Shown: positions 1 through 8,135 of the stretch, piece by piece | Numbering within the stretch: the stretch's first letter is position 1 | Layout of the letters: every line of letters starts with the position of its first letter | Assembly (NCBI GenBank): GCA_903959115.1 | Contig: CAJBVU010000079.1 | Location: 1 to 15,532 of the forward strand | Length of the DNA: 15,532 nucleotides | Direction of reading: 5' to 3' | From: an uncultured Bacteroidota bacterium | GTDB taxonomy: Bacteria > Bacteroidota > Bacteroidia > NS11-12g > UBA955 | The notes under the pieces: generated by a model | What the model was told of the DNA's origin: nothing | Seen by the model: only the letters and a program-made list of their open reading frames with translations | Databases searched by the model: none | Translations under genes and position numbers: made by a program

Positions 1-1
1 A

Positions 2-589
2 GTAAAAGGTGGAGGATCATTAACAGCCTTGCCAATTATCGAAACTCAGGCCGGTGACGTATCAGCATATATTCCTACCAACGTAATTTCTATTACCGAT
101 GGTCAGATTTTCTTGGAATCTAACTTATTCAACTCAGGTATTCGTCCCGCAATTAACGTAGGTATTTCTGTATCTCGTGTGGGTGGTAATGCTCAGATCA
201 AGTCAATGAAAAAAGTGGCTGGTACGTTGAAATTGGACCAAGCGCAGTATCGTGAATTGGAAGCCTTTGCAAAATTTGGTTCTGATTTGGATGCAGCAAC
301 TAAATCTGTATTGGAGAAAGGTTCGCGTAACGTAGAAATTTTGAAGCAGCCTCAATATAGCCCAGTATCTGTTGAGAAGCAAGTAGCAATCATTCACCTT
401 GGTACTTCAAACTTGATGAGAAGTATTCCAGTGAACAAGATTCGTGAGTTCGAAGCAGCTTATTTGGAGTATTTGGATGCCAAGCATAAAGATACTTTGG
501 AATCATTGCGCAAAGGTGTGATAGACGATGCAGTTAAGGCTGTATTGAACGCAGCTTGTGCTGAAATTTCCAAGAGTTATACAGCGTAA
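2..589 (+). CDS. atpA: ATP synthase F1 subunit alpha, C-terminal part (5' end outside window)
   Basis: This is the last 196 codons of the alpha subunit of F1Fo ATP synthase, part of the alpha3beta3 catalytic head on the cytoplasmic face of the membrane. The reading frame is open to the window edge. The in-frame residues KGGGSLTALPIIET precede the TTG at 29, so that TTG is not a start. The stretch that follows (GDVSAYIPTNVISITDGQIF) is a hallmark of alpha subunits. The motif VGISVSRVGG carries the conserved arginine that reaches into the beta-subunit catalytic site. The remainder is the helical C-terminal domain. The TAA stop lies 9 bases before atpG, so the two are almost certainly co-transcribed. 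Identification is secure; only the missing N-terminal two thirds cannot be judged. Confidence 0.97.
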   Translation, partial: VKGGGSLTALPIIETQAGDVSAYIPTNVISITDGQIFLESNLFNSGIRPAINVGISVSRVGGNAQIKSMKKVAGTLKLDQAQYRELEAFAKFGSDLDAATKSVLEKGSRNVEILKQPQYSPVSVEKQVAIIHLGTSNLMRSIPVNKIREFEAAYLEYLDAKHKDTLESLRKGVIDDAVKAVLNAACAEISKSYTA

Positions 590-598
590 TTAATTACC

Positions 599-1480
599 AT
601 GGCTAACCAGAAAGAGATTCGGGCGAGGATTTCGTCTACCATTAGTACACAGCAGATCACGAAAGCGATGAAGTTGGTGAGTGCAACAAAGTTGCGCAAA
701 GCTAGCGAAGCCATCATTCGTATGCGTCCTTATGCCCAGAAATTACAGGGTATCATGGGCAATTTGCAAGAAAGTACTGATGATGCTCAATTGGCTGGAT
801 ACTTTGAAAATCGCGAAGCGAAAAGAGTATTATTATTGGTTATAACCAGTGATCGTGGTTTGTGTGGTGCCTTCAATGCCAATGTAGTTAAACGTGTTCG
901 TCAGTTGTTGGATACCGATTATGCCGCAGCTCACCAAGCTGGTAATGTGACTTTGATGTGTATGGGCAAAAAGGGTGGAGAAGCCCTTAAGCGTTACGGA
1001 TATTCTGTAAATATGGATATGGTGAACCTTACCCAGAATTTGGATTCACAAAAGGCTTTTGCCGCAATGCAAAGTGTTATTGATTCATATCTTGCTGATC
1101 AATATGATCGTGTGGAAGTTGTCTATAATAAATTCAAAAATGCAGCCACGCAAATTTTGGTGAACGAGCAATTGTTACCCGTTGTTCCTGCAGACAATTT
1201 GGAGAAATCTACTACATCAAATGATTATCTTTTTGAGCCAGATCAAGTTGCCATTTTGCAAGATTTGATTCCACGAAGTTTGAATACTTTGTTCTACCGT
1301 TCGATGTTGGATTCATTGGCTTCTGAGCATGGTGCTCGTATGGTTGCGATGGATAAAGCAACGGAGAATGCCGGTGATTTGTTGCGCGCCCTTCGATTGG
1401 CTTACAACCAGGCCCGTCAGGCTGCCATTACCCGTGAAATCTCTGAGATTGTGGGCGGTGTTGCTGCTTTGGAAGGTTAA
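599..1480 (+). CDS. atpG: ATP synthase F1 subunit gamma
   Basis: A 293-residue gamma subunit, the rotating central stalk that couples proton flow in Fo to ATP synthesis in the alpha3beta3 head. Length is normal for the family. The N-terminal helix (ARISSTISTQQITKAMKLVS, about 9-28) and the C-terminal helix (about 235-293, with RALRLAYNQARQAAITREI) form the antiparallel coiled coil of the stalk. Between them is the Rossmann-like globular domain with the conserved segment LLVITSDRGLCGAFNANV at about 80-97. The ATG follows the atpA stop by 9 bases. No Shine-Dalgarno sequence is visible, as is usual in Bacteroidota. A strong terminator follows 26 bases after the stop, so the cluster ends here without atpD or atpC; in Bacteroidota those are commonly found elsewhere. 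Confidence 0.98.
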   Translation: MANQKEIRARISSTISTQQITKAMKLVSATKLRKASEAIIRMRPYAQKLQGIMGNLQESTDDAQLAGYFENREAKRVLLLVITSDRGLCGAFNANVVKRVRQLLDTDYAAAHQAGNVTLMCMGKKGGEALKRYGYSVNMDMVNLTQNLDSQKAFAAMQSVIDSYLADQYDRVEVVYNKFKNAATQILVNEQLLPVVPADNLEKSTTSNDYLFEPDQVAILQDLIPRSLNTLFYRSMLDSLASEHGARMVAMDKATENAGDLLRALRLAYNQARQAAITREISEIVGGVAALEG

Positions 1481-1506
1481 GAATTCTAACTTGAAAATAT
1501 TTTTTA

Positions 1507-1533
1507 GGGCAGCCATTCGGCTGCCCTTTTTTA
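1507..1533 (+). terminator. Rho-independent terminator of the atp operon
   Basis: A perfect 8-bp stem (GGGCAGCC at 1507-1514, GGCTGCCC at 1519-1526) with the 4-base loop ATTC is followed by six T residues (1527-1532). It sits 26 bases after the atpG stop. In the opposite direction the stem is followed by A residues, so it should act only on rightward transcripts. It ends directly beside the stop codon of the convergent rel gene (1534-1536). Confidence 0.95.
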
Positions 1534-3771
1534 TTAGTCTTCTCTCGTCACTTGAATGTACTTATGTGTGGCTTTGATTTTTGCAATCAACTGTTCCAAG
1601 TGAAGCAAATCGTATATCATCACTTCTATTTTTCCGCCAAATGTACCATCGTCGTTGCTGGAAATATTTATGCTTTTCATATTCACTTCCATATCCTTGG
1701 AAATGATATCGGTTATCCTGCTTACAATACCCACATCGTCTATACCTCTTACTGCAATCGCGGTTTCAAAGGCTTTTTGATAACCATCACCGCGCCAATC
1801 AGCGGGAATAATGCGATAGCCGTATTGCGACATTAACCTCGTGGCATTGGGACAAGTTGTTCTGTGAATCATGACGCCTTCACCAACAGTGATGAAGCCA
1901 AAAATTGAATCTCCGGGTACGGGATGACAGCATTGTGCGAGGTTATAGGAGGATTCGTAATCGTCACCAATAACAATCTGTTCAGATTTGGTCTTCCCTT
2001 TTTTCTTGGTGGGTGTAGTTACAATGTTTTCCGTGGGTTCTATTGTCGCCTCAATCTGTTTTTTCTTGATGATTTGAATAAGTAAATCCTTATTTAACCT
2101 TATCTGACCATCTGCAACACTATGAAAGAATTCGGCACTCACCATGAATTTGAAATGGTGCATGAGTTTTTTGATATTGCTATCGGAAAGGTCAAGTTTA
2201 TGCTTTCTAAAAAGGCGCTCTAAGAGTAGTTTTCCTTGTTTGGCTCTTTGCGTTCTTTCCGCTTTTAGTGCTTCCCTGATTTTAGATTTGGCCCTCGCCG
2301 TTTTCACTATGTCAAGCCAATCGCTTTGAATTCGGATTTTACTTGTCGTTAAAATCTCAATGATATCTCCGTTCTTTAATACGGTCTGAAGCGCAACCAA
2401 TTTGTTATTGACCTTTGCTCCAAGGGTTCTAATTCCTATCTCCGTGTGAATCGCAAAGGCAAAATCTAAGGCTGTTGCTCCTGTAGGTAACGATTTTACA
2501 TCGCCTTTGGGTGTGAAAATGTAAATTTCTTCACCCAATAAGCTTGTTCTGAATTCGCTTACCAAATCCAAAGCACTTAAATCACTATTGGATAAGGTTT
2601 CTTTTACGGTGTCTAACCAGTTTTCAAAAGCGACGTCCTGAGGTGTGGGTAGTTTGTTTTTACTTCCAGCTTTGTATTTCCAGTGAGCGGCAAGACCACG
2701 TTCAGCGATATCGTCCATGCGCTTGGACCGAATCTGCACTTCAACCCAACGACCTTTTGGACCCAATACGGTTGTGTGGAGCGCACTATAACCATTGCTC
2801 TTTGGATGACTGAGCCAATCGCGAAGTCGGTTCGTATGTGAGCGATATTTGTCCGTAATGATGCTAAATATTTTCCAGCAATCTGCCTTTTCTAAATTGA
2901 TAGGGGAGTCAACAATCACGCGAATTGCAAAGGCATCAAAAACTTCTTCAAATGGGATGTGTTGTTTGCCCATTTTTTGAGAAATGCTAAAAATGCTCTT
3001 CGGCCTACCTTTGATTTCTAGGATGTTAAGCCCCGATTTATCGAGTTCCTCTTTGATTGGGTCGATGAATTCTTTTATGTAACGTTGTCTGGTGTTCTTG
3101 GTTTCTGCAAGTTTCGACGATATTTCTCTGTAGGTTGCCGGGTCTGTGAATTTCAGAGCCAAGTCTTCCATCTCTGTTTTTACCGCATTCAAACCCAATC
3201 GGTGGGCTAGGGGAGCGTAAATGAATAGGGTTTCAGAAGCGATTTTCAACTTGGTATTTTCTGATACCGACCCCAAGGTTCTCATGTTATGCAAACGATC
3301 GCATAGTTTGATGAGAATCACTTTTAAGTCATCGCCCAGTGTGAGCAACATCTTTTTGAAATTCTCAGCTTGTATACTTTGGTCCTTGTCGACCGTTTCG
3401 AAAACCGTAGAAATCTTTGTTAGTCCATCGATGATATTGGCAACGTCTTTTCCAAAACGATGTTCGATATCTTCTAGGGTTGTGTCGGTGTCTTCAACCA
3501 CGTCGTGCAGCAAGGCGCACACAACTGAAGTTGCGCCCAAGCCTAGTTCGGAAACGGCAATCTCAGCGACTTCAAGCGGATGGAAAATATAAGGCTCGCC
3601 ACTTTTGCGCACAGTCCCTTCATGGGCTCTGGCGGCCATGTCGAACGCATCTCTAACCATCCGGGTTTTTTCCGGATCTAGATTTTTACCAAGGCTTCGC
3701 AATAAATGTTTGTACCGCTTTAGTAAATCCGAGCGGTAGGCTTCATAAACCGGGCCTTGGAGCAACGCCAT
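1534..3771 (-). CDS. rel: Bifunctional (p)ppGpp synthetase/hydrolase (Rel/SpoT family)
   Basis: A 745-residue long RelA/SpoT homologue that makes and degrades the alarmone (p)ppGpp in the stringent response. Domains in order: HD hydrolase (about 40-200) with H50, H64, the HDVVED motif at 89-94 and D158 in KLCDRLHNMRT; synthetase (about 250-370) with GRPKS, D279, RLRD at 315-318, SNGYSALH around Y328 and E344 in VEVQIR; TGS (about 415-478, H442); a helical linker; a conserved-cysteine region (C614, C615, H616, C640); and a C-terminal ACT domain (about 670-745). Both catalytic sites look intact, so bifunctional activity is expected. The RxKD-type motif reads RLRD, which I recall as common in Bacteroidota. 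The start codon overlaps the stop of the upstream M20 peptidase gene (TAATG), suggesting translational coupling. Confidence 0.97.
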   Translation of the reverse strand: MALLQGPVYEAYRSDLLKRYKHLLRSLGKNLDPEKTRMVRDAFDMAARAHEGTVRKSGEPYIFHPLEVAEIAVSELGLGATSVVCALLHDVVEDTDTTLEDIEHRFGKDVANIIDGLTKISTVFETVDKDQSIQAENFKKMLLTLGDDLKVILIKLCDRLHNMRTLGSVSENTKLKIASETLFIYAPLAHRLGLNAVKTEMEDLALKFTDPATYREISSKLAETKNTRQRYIKEFIDPIKEELDKSGLNILEIKGRPKSIFSISQKMGKQHIPFEEVFDAFAIRVIVDSPINLEKADCWKIFSIITDKYRSHTNRLRDWLSHPKSNGYSALHTTVLGPKGRWVEVQIRSKRMDDIAERGLAAHWKYKAGSKNKLPTPQDVAFENWLDTVKETLSNSDLSALDLVSEFRTSLLGEEIYIFTPKGDVKSLPTGATALDFAFAIHTEIGIRTLGAKVNNKLVALQTVLKNGDIIEILTTSKIRIQSDWLDIVKTARAKSKIREALKAERTQRAKQGKLLLERLFRKHKLDLSDSNIKKLMHHFKFMVSAEFFHSVADGQIRLNKDLLIQIIKKKQIEATIEPTENIVTTPTKKKGKTKSEQIVIGDDYESSYNLAQCCHPVPGDSIFGFITVGEGVMIHRTTCPNATRLMSQYGYRIIPADWRGDGYQKAFETAIAVRGIDDVGIVSRITDIISKDMEVNMKSINISSNDDGTFGGKIEVMIYDLLHLEQLIAKIKATHKYIQVTRED

Positions 3772-5138
3772 TATTGATTGAGGGCTGCGAAGTGCTTAAA
3801 GAATTGAGGAATCGTTTCTATGCCTTTGAAATAGTTGAAGATTCCGTAATGCTCATTGGGTGAATGTATCGCATCAGAATCCAATCCAAATCCCATCAAA
3901 ACAGTTTTGGTTTGTAATTCCTTTTCAAATAAAGCCACAATTGGAATACTTCCACCACCTCTTGTTGGTATTGGTTCGATACCAAAGGTTTCTTTCATTG
4001 CAAGTGCTGCCGCTTTGTAAGGAATAGAGTCGGTTGGTGTAACAACAGGCTCTCCACCGTGGTGAGGTGTTACTTTTACAGTTACGCCAGCAGGTGCAAT
4101 GCTTTCAAAGTGTTTCTGGAACATCTGTGTGATTTCATCGCTGATTTGATTTGGAACCAAACGCATTGAAATCTTTGCAAAGGCTTTGCTTGGCAATACG
4201 GTTTTTGCGCCTTCGCCGATATAGCCACCCCAAATTCCATTTACATCAAGAGTAGGGCGGATGCCAGTACGTTCGATGGTTGAATAACCTTTTTCTCCCA
4301 TCACATCGTTAATGGCCAAGTGCTTTTTATAATCTTCTAAATCGAAAGGAATCTTCGACATAGCTTCTCGATCTGAGTTCGATACTTCCAGTACTTTATC
4401 GTAGAAACCAGGAATTGTGATATGGCGATTTTCATCGTGCATACTGGCAATCATAGCACATAAAGCATTGATTGGATTTGCAACAGCACCGCCATAAACA
4501 CCAGAGTGTAGATCGATTCTTGGGCCCGTTACTTCTACTTCAACATAACTCAAACCGCGCAATCCTACGTCGATACTGGGTATGTCGTTTGCAATCAAAG
4601 CAGTATCGGAGATCAAAATCACATCTGCCTTTAATTTGTCTCTGTGCGTTTTGCAATAAGTACCCAAGTTATTGGAACCTACTTCCTCTTCGCCTTCGAT
4701 CATGAATTTGATATTACATGCCAAAGAATTGGTCTGCATCATGGTTTCAAATGCTTTTACATGCATAAAAACCTGTCCTTTGTCGTCGCACGCACCACGA
4801 GCATAAATCTTGCCATCTCGTACAGTGGGCTCAAATGGAGGTGTATCCCATAATTCGTTGGGAACACTCGGTTGTACATCATAATGTCCGTAAATCAAAA
4901 CAGTTGGCAATGAAGCTTCGATGATTTTCTCACCGTAAACAATCGGGTAACCTGCCGTTTCTTCAAGGACAACATTGTCGGCTCCAACTTTTCTTAGGTG
5001 GTCGGCAATGGTTTCTGCGCATTTTCTTACATCACCGGCAAACGCTGGATCTGCACTGATGCTGGGAATACGCAAAAGATCAAACAATTCATTGAGGAAG
5101 CGGTCTTGGTTTTCTTGAATATACTGATTGACTGACAT
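3771..5138 (-). CDS. M20 family metallodipeptidase (carnosinase/CNDP-like)
   Basis: A 455-residue peptidase of the M20 family, most like the CNDP/PepV-type dipeptidases, expected to hydrolyse dipeptides with a two-metal (usually zinc) centre in the cytoplasm; no signal peptide is visible. Metal and catalytic residues can be placed: H85 and D87 in YGHYDVQP, bridging D118 in RGACDDKG, catalytic E151 and metal-binding E152 in IEGEEEVGS, D178 in ISDTAL, and H425 in DAIHSPNE. H211 in DLHSG lies in the lid/dimerisation domain (about 195-350), as in human carnosinases. All sites are intact. The stop overlaps the rel start by one base, so the gene probably leads a two-gene operon with rel. Upstream, a degenerate promoter-like box (TAAATTG, 5144-5150) is the best candidate, but weak. 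The exact substrate cannot be told. Confidence 0.93.
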   Translation of the reverse strand: MSVNQYIQENQDRFLNELFDLLRIPSISADPAFAGDVRKCAETIADHLRKVGADNVVLEETAGYPIVYGEKIIEASLPTVLIYGHYDVQPSVPNELWDTPPFEPTVRDGKIYARGACDDKGQVFMHVKAFETMMQTNSLACNIKFMIEGEEEVGSNNLGTYCKTHRDKLKADVILISDTALIANDIPSIDVGLRGLSYVEVEVTGPRIDLHSGVYGGAVANPINALCAMIASMHDENRHITIPGFYDKVLEVSNSDREAMSKIPFDLEDYKKHLAINDVMGEKGYSTIERTGIRPTLDVNGIWGGYIGEGAKTVLPSKAFAKISMRLVPNQISDEITQMFQKHFESIAPAGVTVKVTPHHGGEPVVTPTDSIPYKAAALAMKETFGIEPIPTRGGGSIPIVALFEKELQTKTVLMGFGLDSDAIHSPNEHYGIFNYFKGIETIPQFFKHFAALNQ

Positions 5139-5219
5139 ACCCGCAATTTACATTGTATTTTGCGCACCTACCACATGGGTTTGATGAAAATTTTCATTTA
5201 AATGGGTCTTTGATTTCAC

Positions 5220-5227
5220 TACCTTTG
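5220..5227 (+). promoter_or_regulatory. Bacteroidota-type -7 promoter box (TACCTTTG)
   Basis: The sequence matches TAnnTTTG, the -7 element read by the Bacteroidota primary sigma factor, exactly. It ends 12 bases before the ATG at 5240, which implies a very short leader. A clear -33 TTG element at normal spacing is not evident. The exact match together with the open reading frame right behind it supports both. Confidence 0.6.
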
Positions 5228-5239
5228 TATTCTCAAATT

Positions 5240-5422
5240 ATGGATACTCTTGCGGCCAATGCTAAGGCGATTTCGGTAGAAACATTTAAACAACAAGTGT
5301 TGATGTGGGAGTATATTATCACTGCCATCATTTTCTTAGCATCCTATTTTGTTCTGAAGCGCTACAAGAAAAATCAGTTGTTCGCTCAAAGCGAAAACAA
5401 AAAGTACAATACGGGTAGTTAA
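5240..5422 (+). CDS. Small single-pass membrane protein of unknown function
   Basis: A 60-residue protein I do not recognise. The first 22 residues are moderately polar (start MDTLAANAKAISVETF), followed by one hydrophobic segment at about 23-40 (WEYIITAIIFLASYFVLK) and a basic tail (KRYKKNQ, then SENKKYNTGS). By the positive-inside rule the C-terminus should be cytoplasmic. I chose the ATG at 5240 because a perfect TAnnTTTG box lies 12 bases upstream; an in-frame TTG at 5153 would put that box inside the gene and adds 29 residues with no recognisable feature. The gene stands alone, divergent from the M20-rel pair and convergent with the CoA-transferase gene 13 bases away. It could be a small subunit or modulator of a membrane complex, but nothing here says which. 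Confidence 0.65.
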   Translation: MDTLAANAKAISVETFKQQVLMWEYIITAIIFLASYFVLKRYKKNQLFAQSENKKYNTGS

Positions 5423-5435
5423 GCGGAAGCGTGGT

Positions 5436-6089
5436 TTACACGTTTACTGTTTTGATATCCCCCTCAACCACTAGTCTTCCTAGGGTTTTCGCTTTCACTT
5501 CTTCAACGGTAACACCGGGAGCCAATTCCGTTAGCTCGAAGCCTCTTTCGGTGATATCAAAAACGCCCAATTCGGTCACTACTTTCTTTACGCAGCCCAA
5601 TCCAGTGATGGGTAATGAGCATTGAGATAATAACTTACTTTCACCCGCTTTGTTGGTGTGTTGCATTGCCACAATGATATTCTTTGCCGACGCCACTAGA
5701 TCCATGGCACCGCCCATGCCTTTAACCATTTTGCCTGGGATTTTCCAATTGGCGATATCTCCGTTGTCGCTCACTTCCATGGCGCCCAAAACGGTTAGGT
5801 CGACTTTCCCCGCTCTAATCATTCCGAAGCTCGTGGCACTATCAAAAATGCTAGCCCCTTTTACCATCGTTACTGTTTGCTTTCCCGCATTGATTAGATC
5901 AGCATCTTCCTCTCCTTCAAATGGGAAGGCGCCCATACCGAGCAGGCCATTTTCTGACTGCAGAACAACTTCCATGCCTTCGGGGATATAGTTGGCTACC
6001 AAAGTTGGGATGCCAATTCCCAGATTGACATAATATCCATCGCGCAATTCTTGTGCGATTCTCTTTGCGATTCCGAATTTGTCTAGCAT
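5436..6089 (-). CDS. scoB: 3-oxoacid CoA-transferase subunit B
   Basis: A 217-residue family I CoA-transferase beta subunit (ScoB/AtoA type). With its alpha partner it moves CoA from succinyl-CoA to a 3-oxoacid such as acetoacetate, or acts on a related short-chain acid. The sequence shows the start LRDGYYVNLGIGIPTL, the active-site motif QSENGLLGMG with nucleophile E46, GGAMDLVASAKNIIVAMQHT at about 126-145, and the conserved tail ITERGFELTELAPGVT. Length is standard for a separate B subunit, so this is not a fused enzyme. No A-subunit gene occurs in the window, although the two usually sit side by side. The gene lies 52 bases downstream of the cytochrome gene, with its own promoter-like box immediately before the start. 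Which acid it uses (succinyl-CoA:3-ketoacid or acetate CoA-transferase) is uncertain. Confidence 0.94.
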   Translation of the reverse strand: MLDKFGIAKRIAQELRDGYYVNLGIGIPTLVANYIPEGMEVVLQSENGLLGMGAFPFEGEEDADLINAGKQTVTMVKGASIFDSATSFGMIRAGKVDLTVLGAMEVSDNGDIANWKIPGKMVKGMGGAMDLVASAKNIIVAMQHTNKAGESKLLSQCSLPITGLGCVKKVVTELGVFDITERGFELTELAPGVTVEEVKAKTLGRLVVEGDIKTVNV

Positions 6090-6095
6090 GGTTTA

Positions 6096-6103
6096 CAAAA
6101 ATA
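6096..6103 (-). promoter_or_regulatory. Candidate -7 promoter box upstream of scoB (TATTTTTG)
   Basis: Read on the minus strand the sequence is TATTTTTG, a full match to TAnnTTTG, ending 6 bases before the scoB ATG. If used, the transcript would be nearly leaderless. The region is AT-rich, so a chance match is possible; scoB may also be read from the upstream cytochrome gene. Confidence 0.4.
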
Positions 6104-6141
6104 CAAATTTTCTCAGGGAGTTGGTTTGAAATTCACGGGTT

Positions 6142-8121
6142 TTAGAACGACCATCCACGCAGTATTGCGGGGTCGGCCCACTGCTTGGCCCTGTCGTACA
6201 TTGCCTTGGCTCTGTCTTTTTGTCCTACCGAGATGTATAATTCAATCAATACCAATACGGCTTGAGAATTCGGGTTGAGGGACCTTGCCGTTTCATATTC
6301 TTTCATCGCACTGCTAAGGTTATTTTCACGGTAATAGCAGTTGCCCAAATTGAAATGAAGTAGTTCGCTTTTTGGCTGATGCTTGAGTGCGGCTAAGATC
6401 ATTTCTTTGGCTTGGCCAATCCGTCCCGCTCTTACCAATGCATTTGTGTATTCAGCGGTAAAGTCAGTGTTCCAAGGCATCGCATCGCAACTTTTTTCGT
6501 AATGGCTCAGCGCTTTCTGAACTTGGCTAGGTATGTTAAGGTCGTAGGCCTTGGCAATTCTATATTGAGTCCAAGCATCGGAGAGCAGTTCACTTCTCTC
6601 TTCTTCCGTTATTCCGGTCTCCCAAAGTTCTATGATTGATGCATGCTCTCTTAAGTTGTAATGATATTGTATCTTGGTTGCCAATTCTACACTGGGATCG
6701 TTGTAAAACGCTTTCGCCTTCTCCAAATACAGCATTTTTGAATCGAACTTTTCAAAATATGACACATAGGCATTGAACAATTCACGATGGCTTAGATTTT
6801 TACTATTCACGGAATGCAAGCCTGTGATTTCTCCCGTTGAAATGCGCTTTGATTTGGCGTTGATTTGAAGGTTGTATTTTGTATTTGTCCTTGAAATGAA
6901 GTGGTCGTGAATACTCACGTGGGGAATATCTCTCGTATCACTACTGGGCATATGACATCCAACGCAGGTTTGGGTTCCACGTATCGATTCACTCAGGCTG
7001 CAACCTTCATGTTTACTCTTCTTAGTTTTTGGCTGGTGGCAGCTTTTACAGGTGTTGTTGAATAACTCTTGATTGGTTTTTTTTACGCTTACATGAGGGT
7101 TATGGCAATTGATACAAGTGAAATTGATATTCGCATTGTATTTGGTAAGATCGCCTTTATTACTTCCTTTAAAGCAGGCACTCATTTGGAATCTTTCTGC
7201 GTGGCCGGCCATTACAAAGGCTTTGTCTCCTTTCTGACTAGGCATGTAAACGCTGAAAATGGAATCGAGGTGCATTCCAGGTCTAAAATCAGTGAACTTT
7301 TTTCCAGGTTTTAATACGTTGTTTCCTTGCAGGTGGCATCGCTGACAGATGTCAACCTGCAGTTTCCAAGGCAATCGTTTGGGGTTGACGATAGAATAGT
7401 CGGCTTGCTTGTTGGTGTTATAAATGATGCCTGAAGTCTTTTCCTTGATATGGAGAGAACCTGGACCATGACATCGTTCGCAGTCAATGCCGAGTGGGAG
7501 TTTGTTGAAAATATTCACAGACCCCTCTTTTGTTTGTGGCATGCCGGTGTGACAACTCATACATTCGATGTCGATCTTTCGATTAAAATGCGTATTGAAA
7601 TCCTCATAACCTGGCGGCAGATCCCAAATTCCTTTTTGGGTGTAAAATGTAAGTGGTGCTTGAAATAGATGTTGACCGTCCATCCAGAAGTGACTATTGG
7701 TGTGTTGGCCACTTCCAATGATATGTGAGATTTGTTCGATGCGATTATGAATGGTATCACGTCCGCGCAATTTGAATTCCTGAATATGCAGTCGTTCGTT
7801 TTTCCAAAAAGGGTAGTAATAGAGGTCGTTTTTTTTGTCGTAAACGGGCTTTACATTGTTGAAATCCGCTTTTGAGTATTTTCTATCTGCCAGGTGGAAA
7901 CTTTGGCCCATACCCGTTTCGATGAAAGTGGCATGTTTATCAGAATGACAGCCTTTACATGCGGTTATTCCCACGTAATGTGCTGAATCTCCTAGGTTTC
8001 TGAAGGGTTGTGGAGCTTTGGTGTCTGAGGTGCTTAGAACGCCGTTACAGCCCCAAATGCCTGATAAAGCCCACGTTAAAAGGCAAAAGAAAATGCTGCC
8101 AATTAAGTGTTTTGGCTTCAA
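6142..8121 (-). CDS. Seven-haem cytochrome c with C-terminal TPR repeats (cytochrome c554-like), probable lipoprotein
   Basis: With the TTG start at 8121 this is a 659-residue exported protein. It opens with MKPKH, a hydrophobic stretch (about 6-24) and Cys25 in SGIWGC, a lipobox-like site with an unusual Trp at -2. Seven CxxCH haem-binding motifs follow, starting at C55, C187, C214, C259, C336, C358 and C386. The phrases IDIECMSCH, GIDCERCHGPG and FTCINCHNPH resemble the c554-like multihaem proteins with TPR tails known from several phyla. About four TPR-like units lie at 516-647 (for example LHFNLGNCYYRENNLSSAMK). A role in periplasmic or envelope electron transfer is likely; a specific substrate cannot be assigned. 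No ATG is available: another TTG at 8160 overlaps the rhodanese gene by 25 bases and leaves a long N-terminus before the signal, so 8121, 14 bases after the rhodanese stop, is preferred. Confidence 0.88.
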   Translation of the reverse strand: MKPKHLIGSIFFCLLTWALSGIWGCNGVLSTSDTKAPQPFRNLGDSAHYVGITACKGCHSDKHATFIETGMGQSFHLADRKYSKADFNNVKPVYDKKNDLYYYPFWKNERLHIQEFKLRGRDTIHNRIEQISHIIGSGQHTNSHFWMDGQHLFQAPLTFYTQKGIWDLPPGYEDFNTHFNRKIDIECMSCHTGMPQTKEGSVNIFNKLPLGIDCERCHGPGSLHIKEKTSGIIYNTNKQADYSIVNPKRLPWKLQVDICQRCHLQGNNVLKPGKKFTDFRPGMHLDSIFSVYMPSQKGDKAFVMAGHAERFQMSACFKGSNKGDLTKYNANINFTCINCHNPHVSVKKTNQELFNNTCKSCHQPKTKKSKHEGCSLSESIRGTQTCVGCHMPSSDTRDIPHVSIHDHFISRTNTKYNLQINAKSKRISTGEITGLHSVNSKNLSHRELFNAYVSYFEKFDSKMLYLEKAKAFYNDPSVELATKIQYHYNLREHASIIELWETGITEEERSELLSDAWTQYRIAKAYDLNIPSQVQKALSHYEKSCDAMPWNTDFTAEYTNALVRAGRIGQAKEMILAALKHQPKSELLHFNLGNCYYRENNLSSAMKEYETARSLNPNSQAVLVLIELYISVGQKDRAKAMYDRAKQWADPAILRGWSF

Positions 8122-8135
8122 GATGTAGTTGTTGA

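Noticed and set aside
1507..1533. Terminator acting in both directions for the convergent atpG and rel genes
   Set aside because: On the minus strand the stem is followed by A residues with no T-run, so it fits rightward termination only.
1329..1577. An 82-codon + strand open frame overlapping the end of atpG and the terminator
   Set aside because: It lies in another frame of atpG, runs through the terminator hairpin and into the rel 3' end, and has no recognisable protein features.
3221..3592. A 123-codon open frame antisense to rel
   Set aside because: It lies fully inside the strongly conserved HD domain coding region of rel and looks like a shadow frame with low-complexity Ser/Thr content.
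5153..5239. TTG-started N-terminal extension of the small membrane protein
   Set aside because: It would place an exact TAnnTTTG box within the coding region, and the extra 29 residues show no recognisable feature; the ATG at 5240 is better supported.
5423..5435. Terminator between the convergent small membrane-protein and scoB genes
   Set aside because: The gap is 13 bases and no stable GC stem with a T-run is visible around it.
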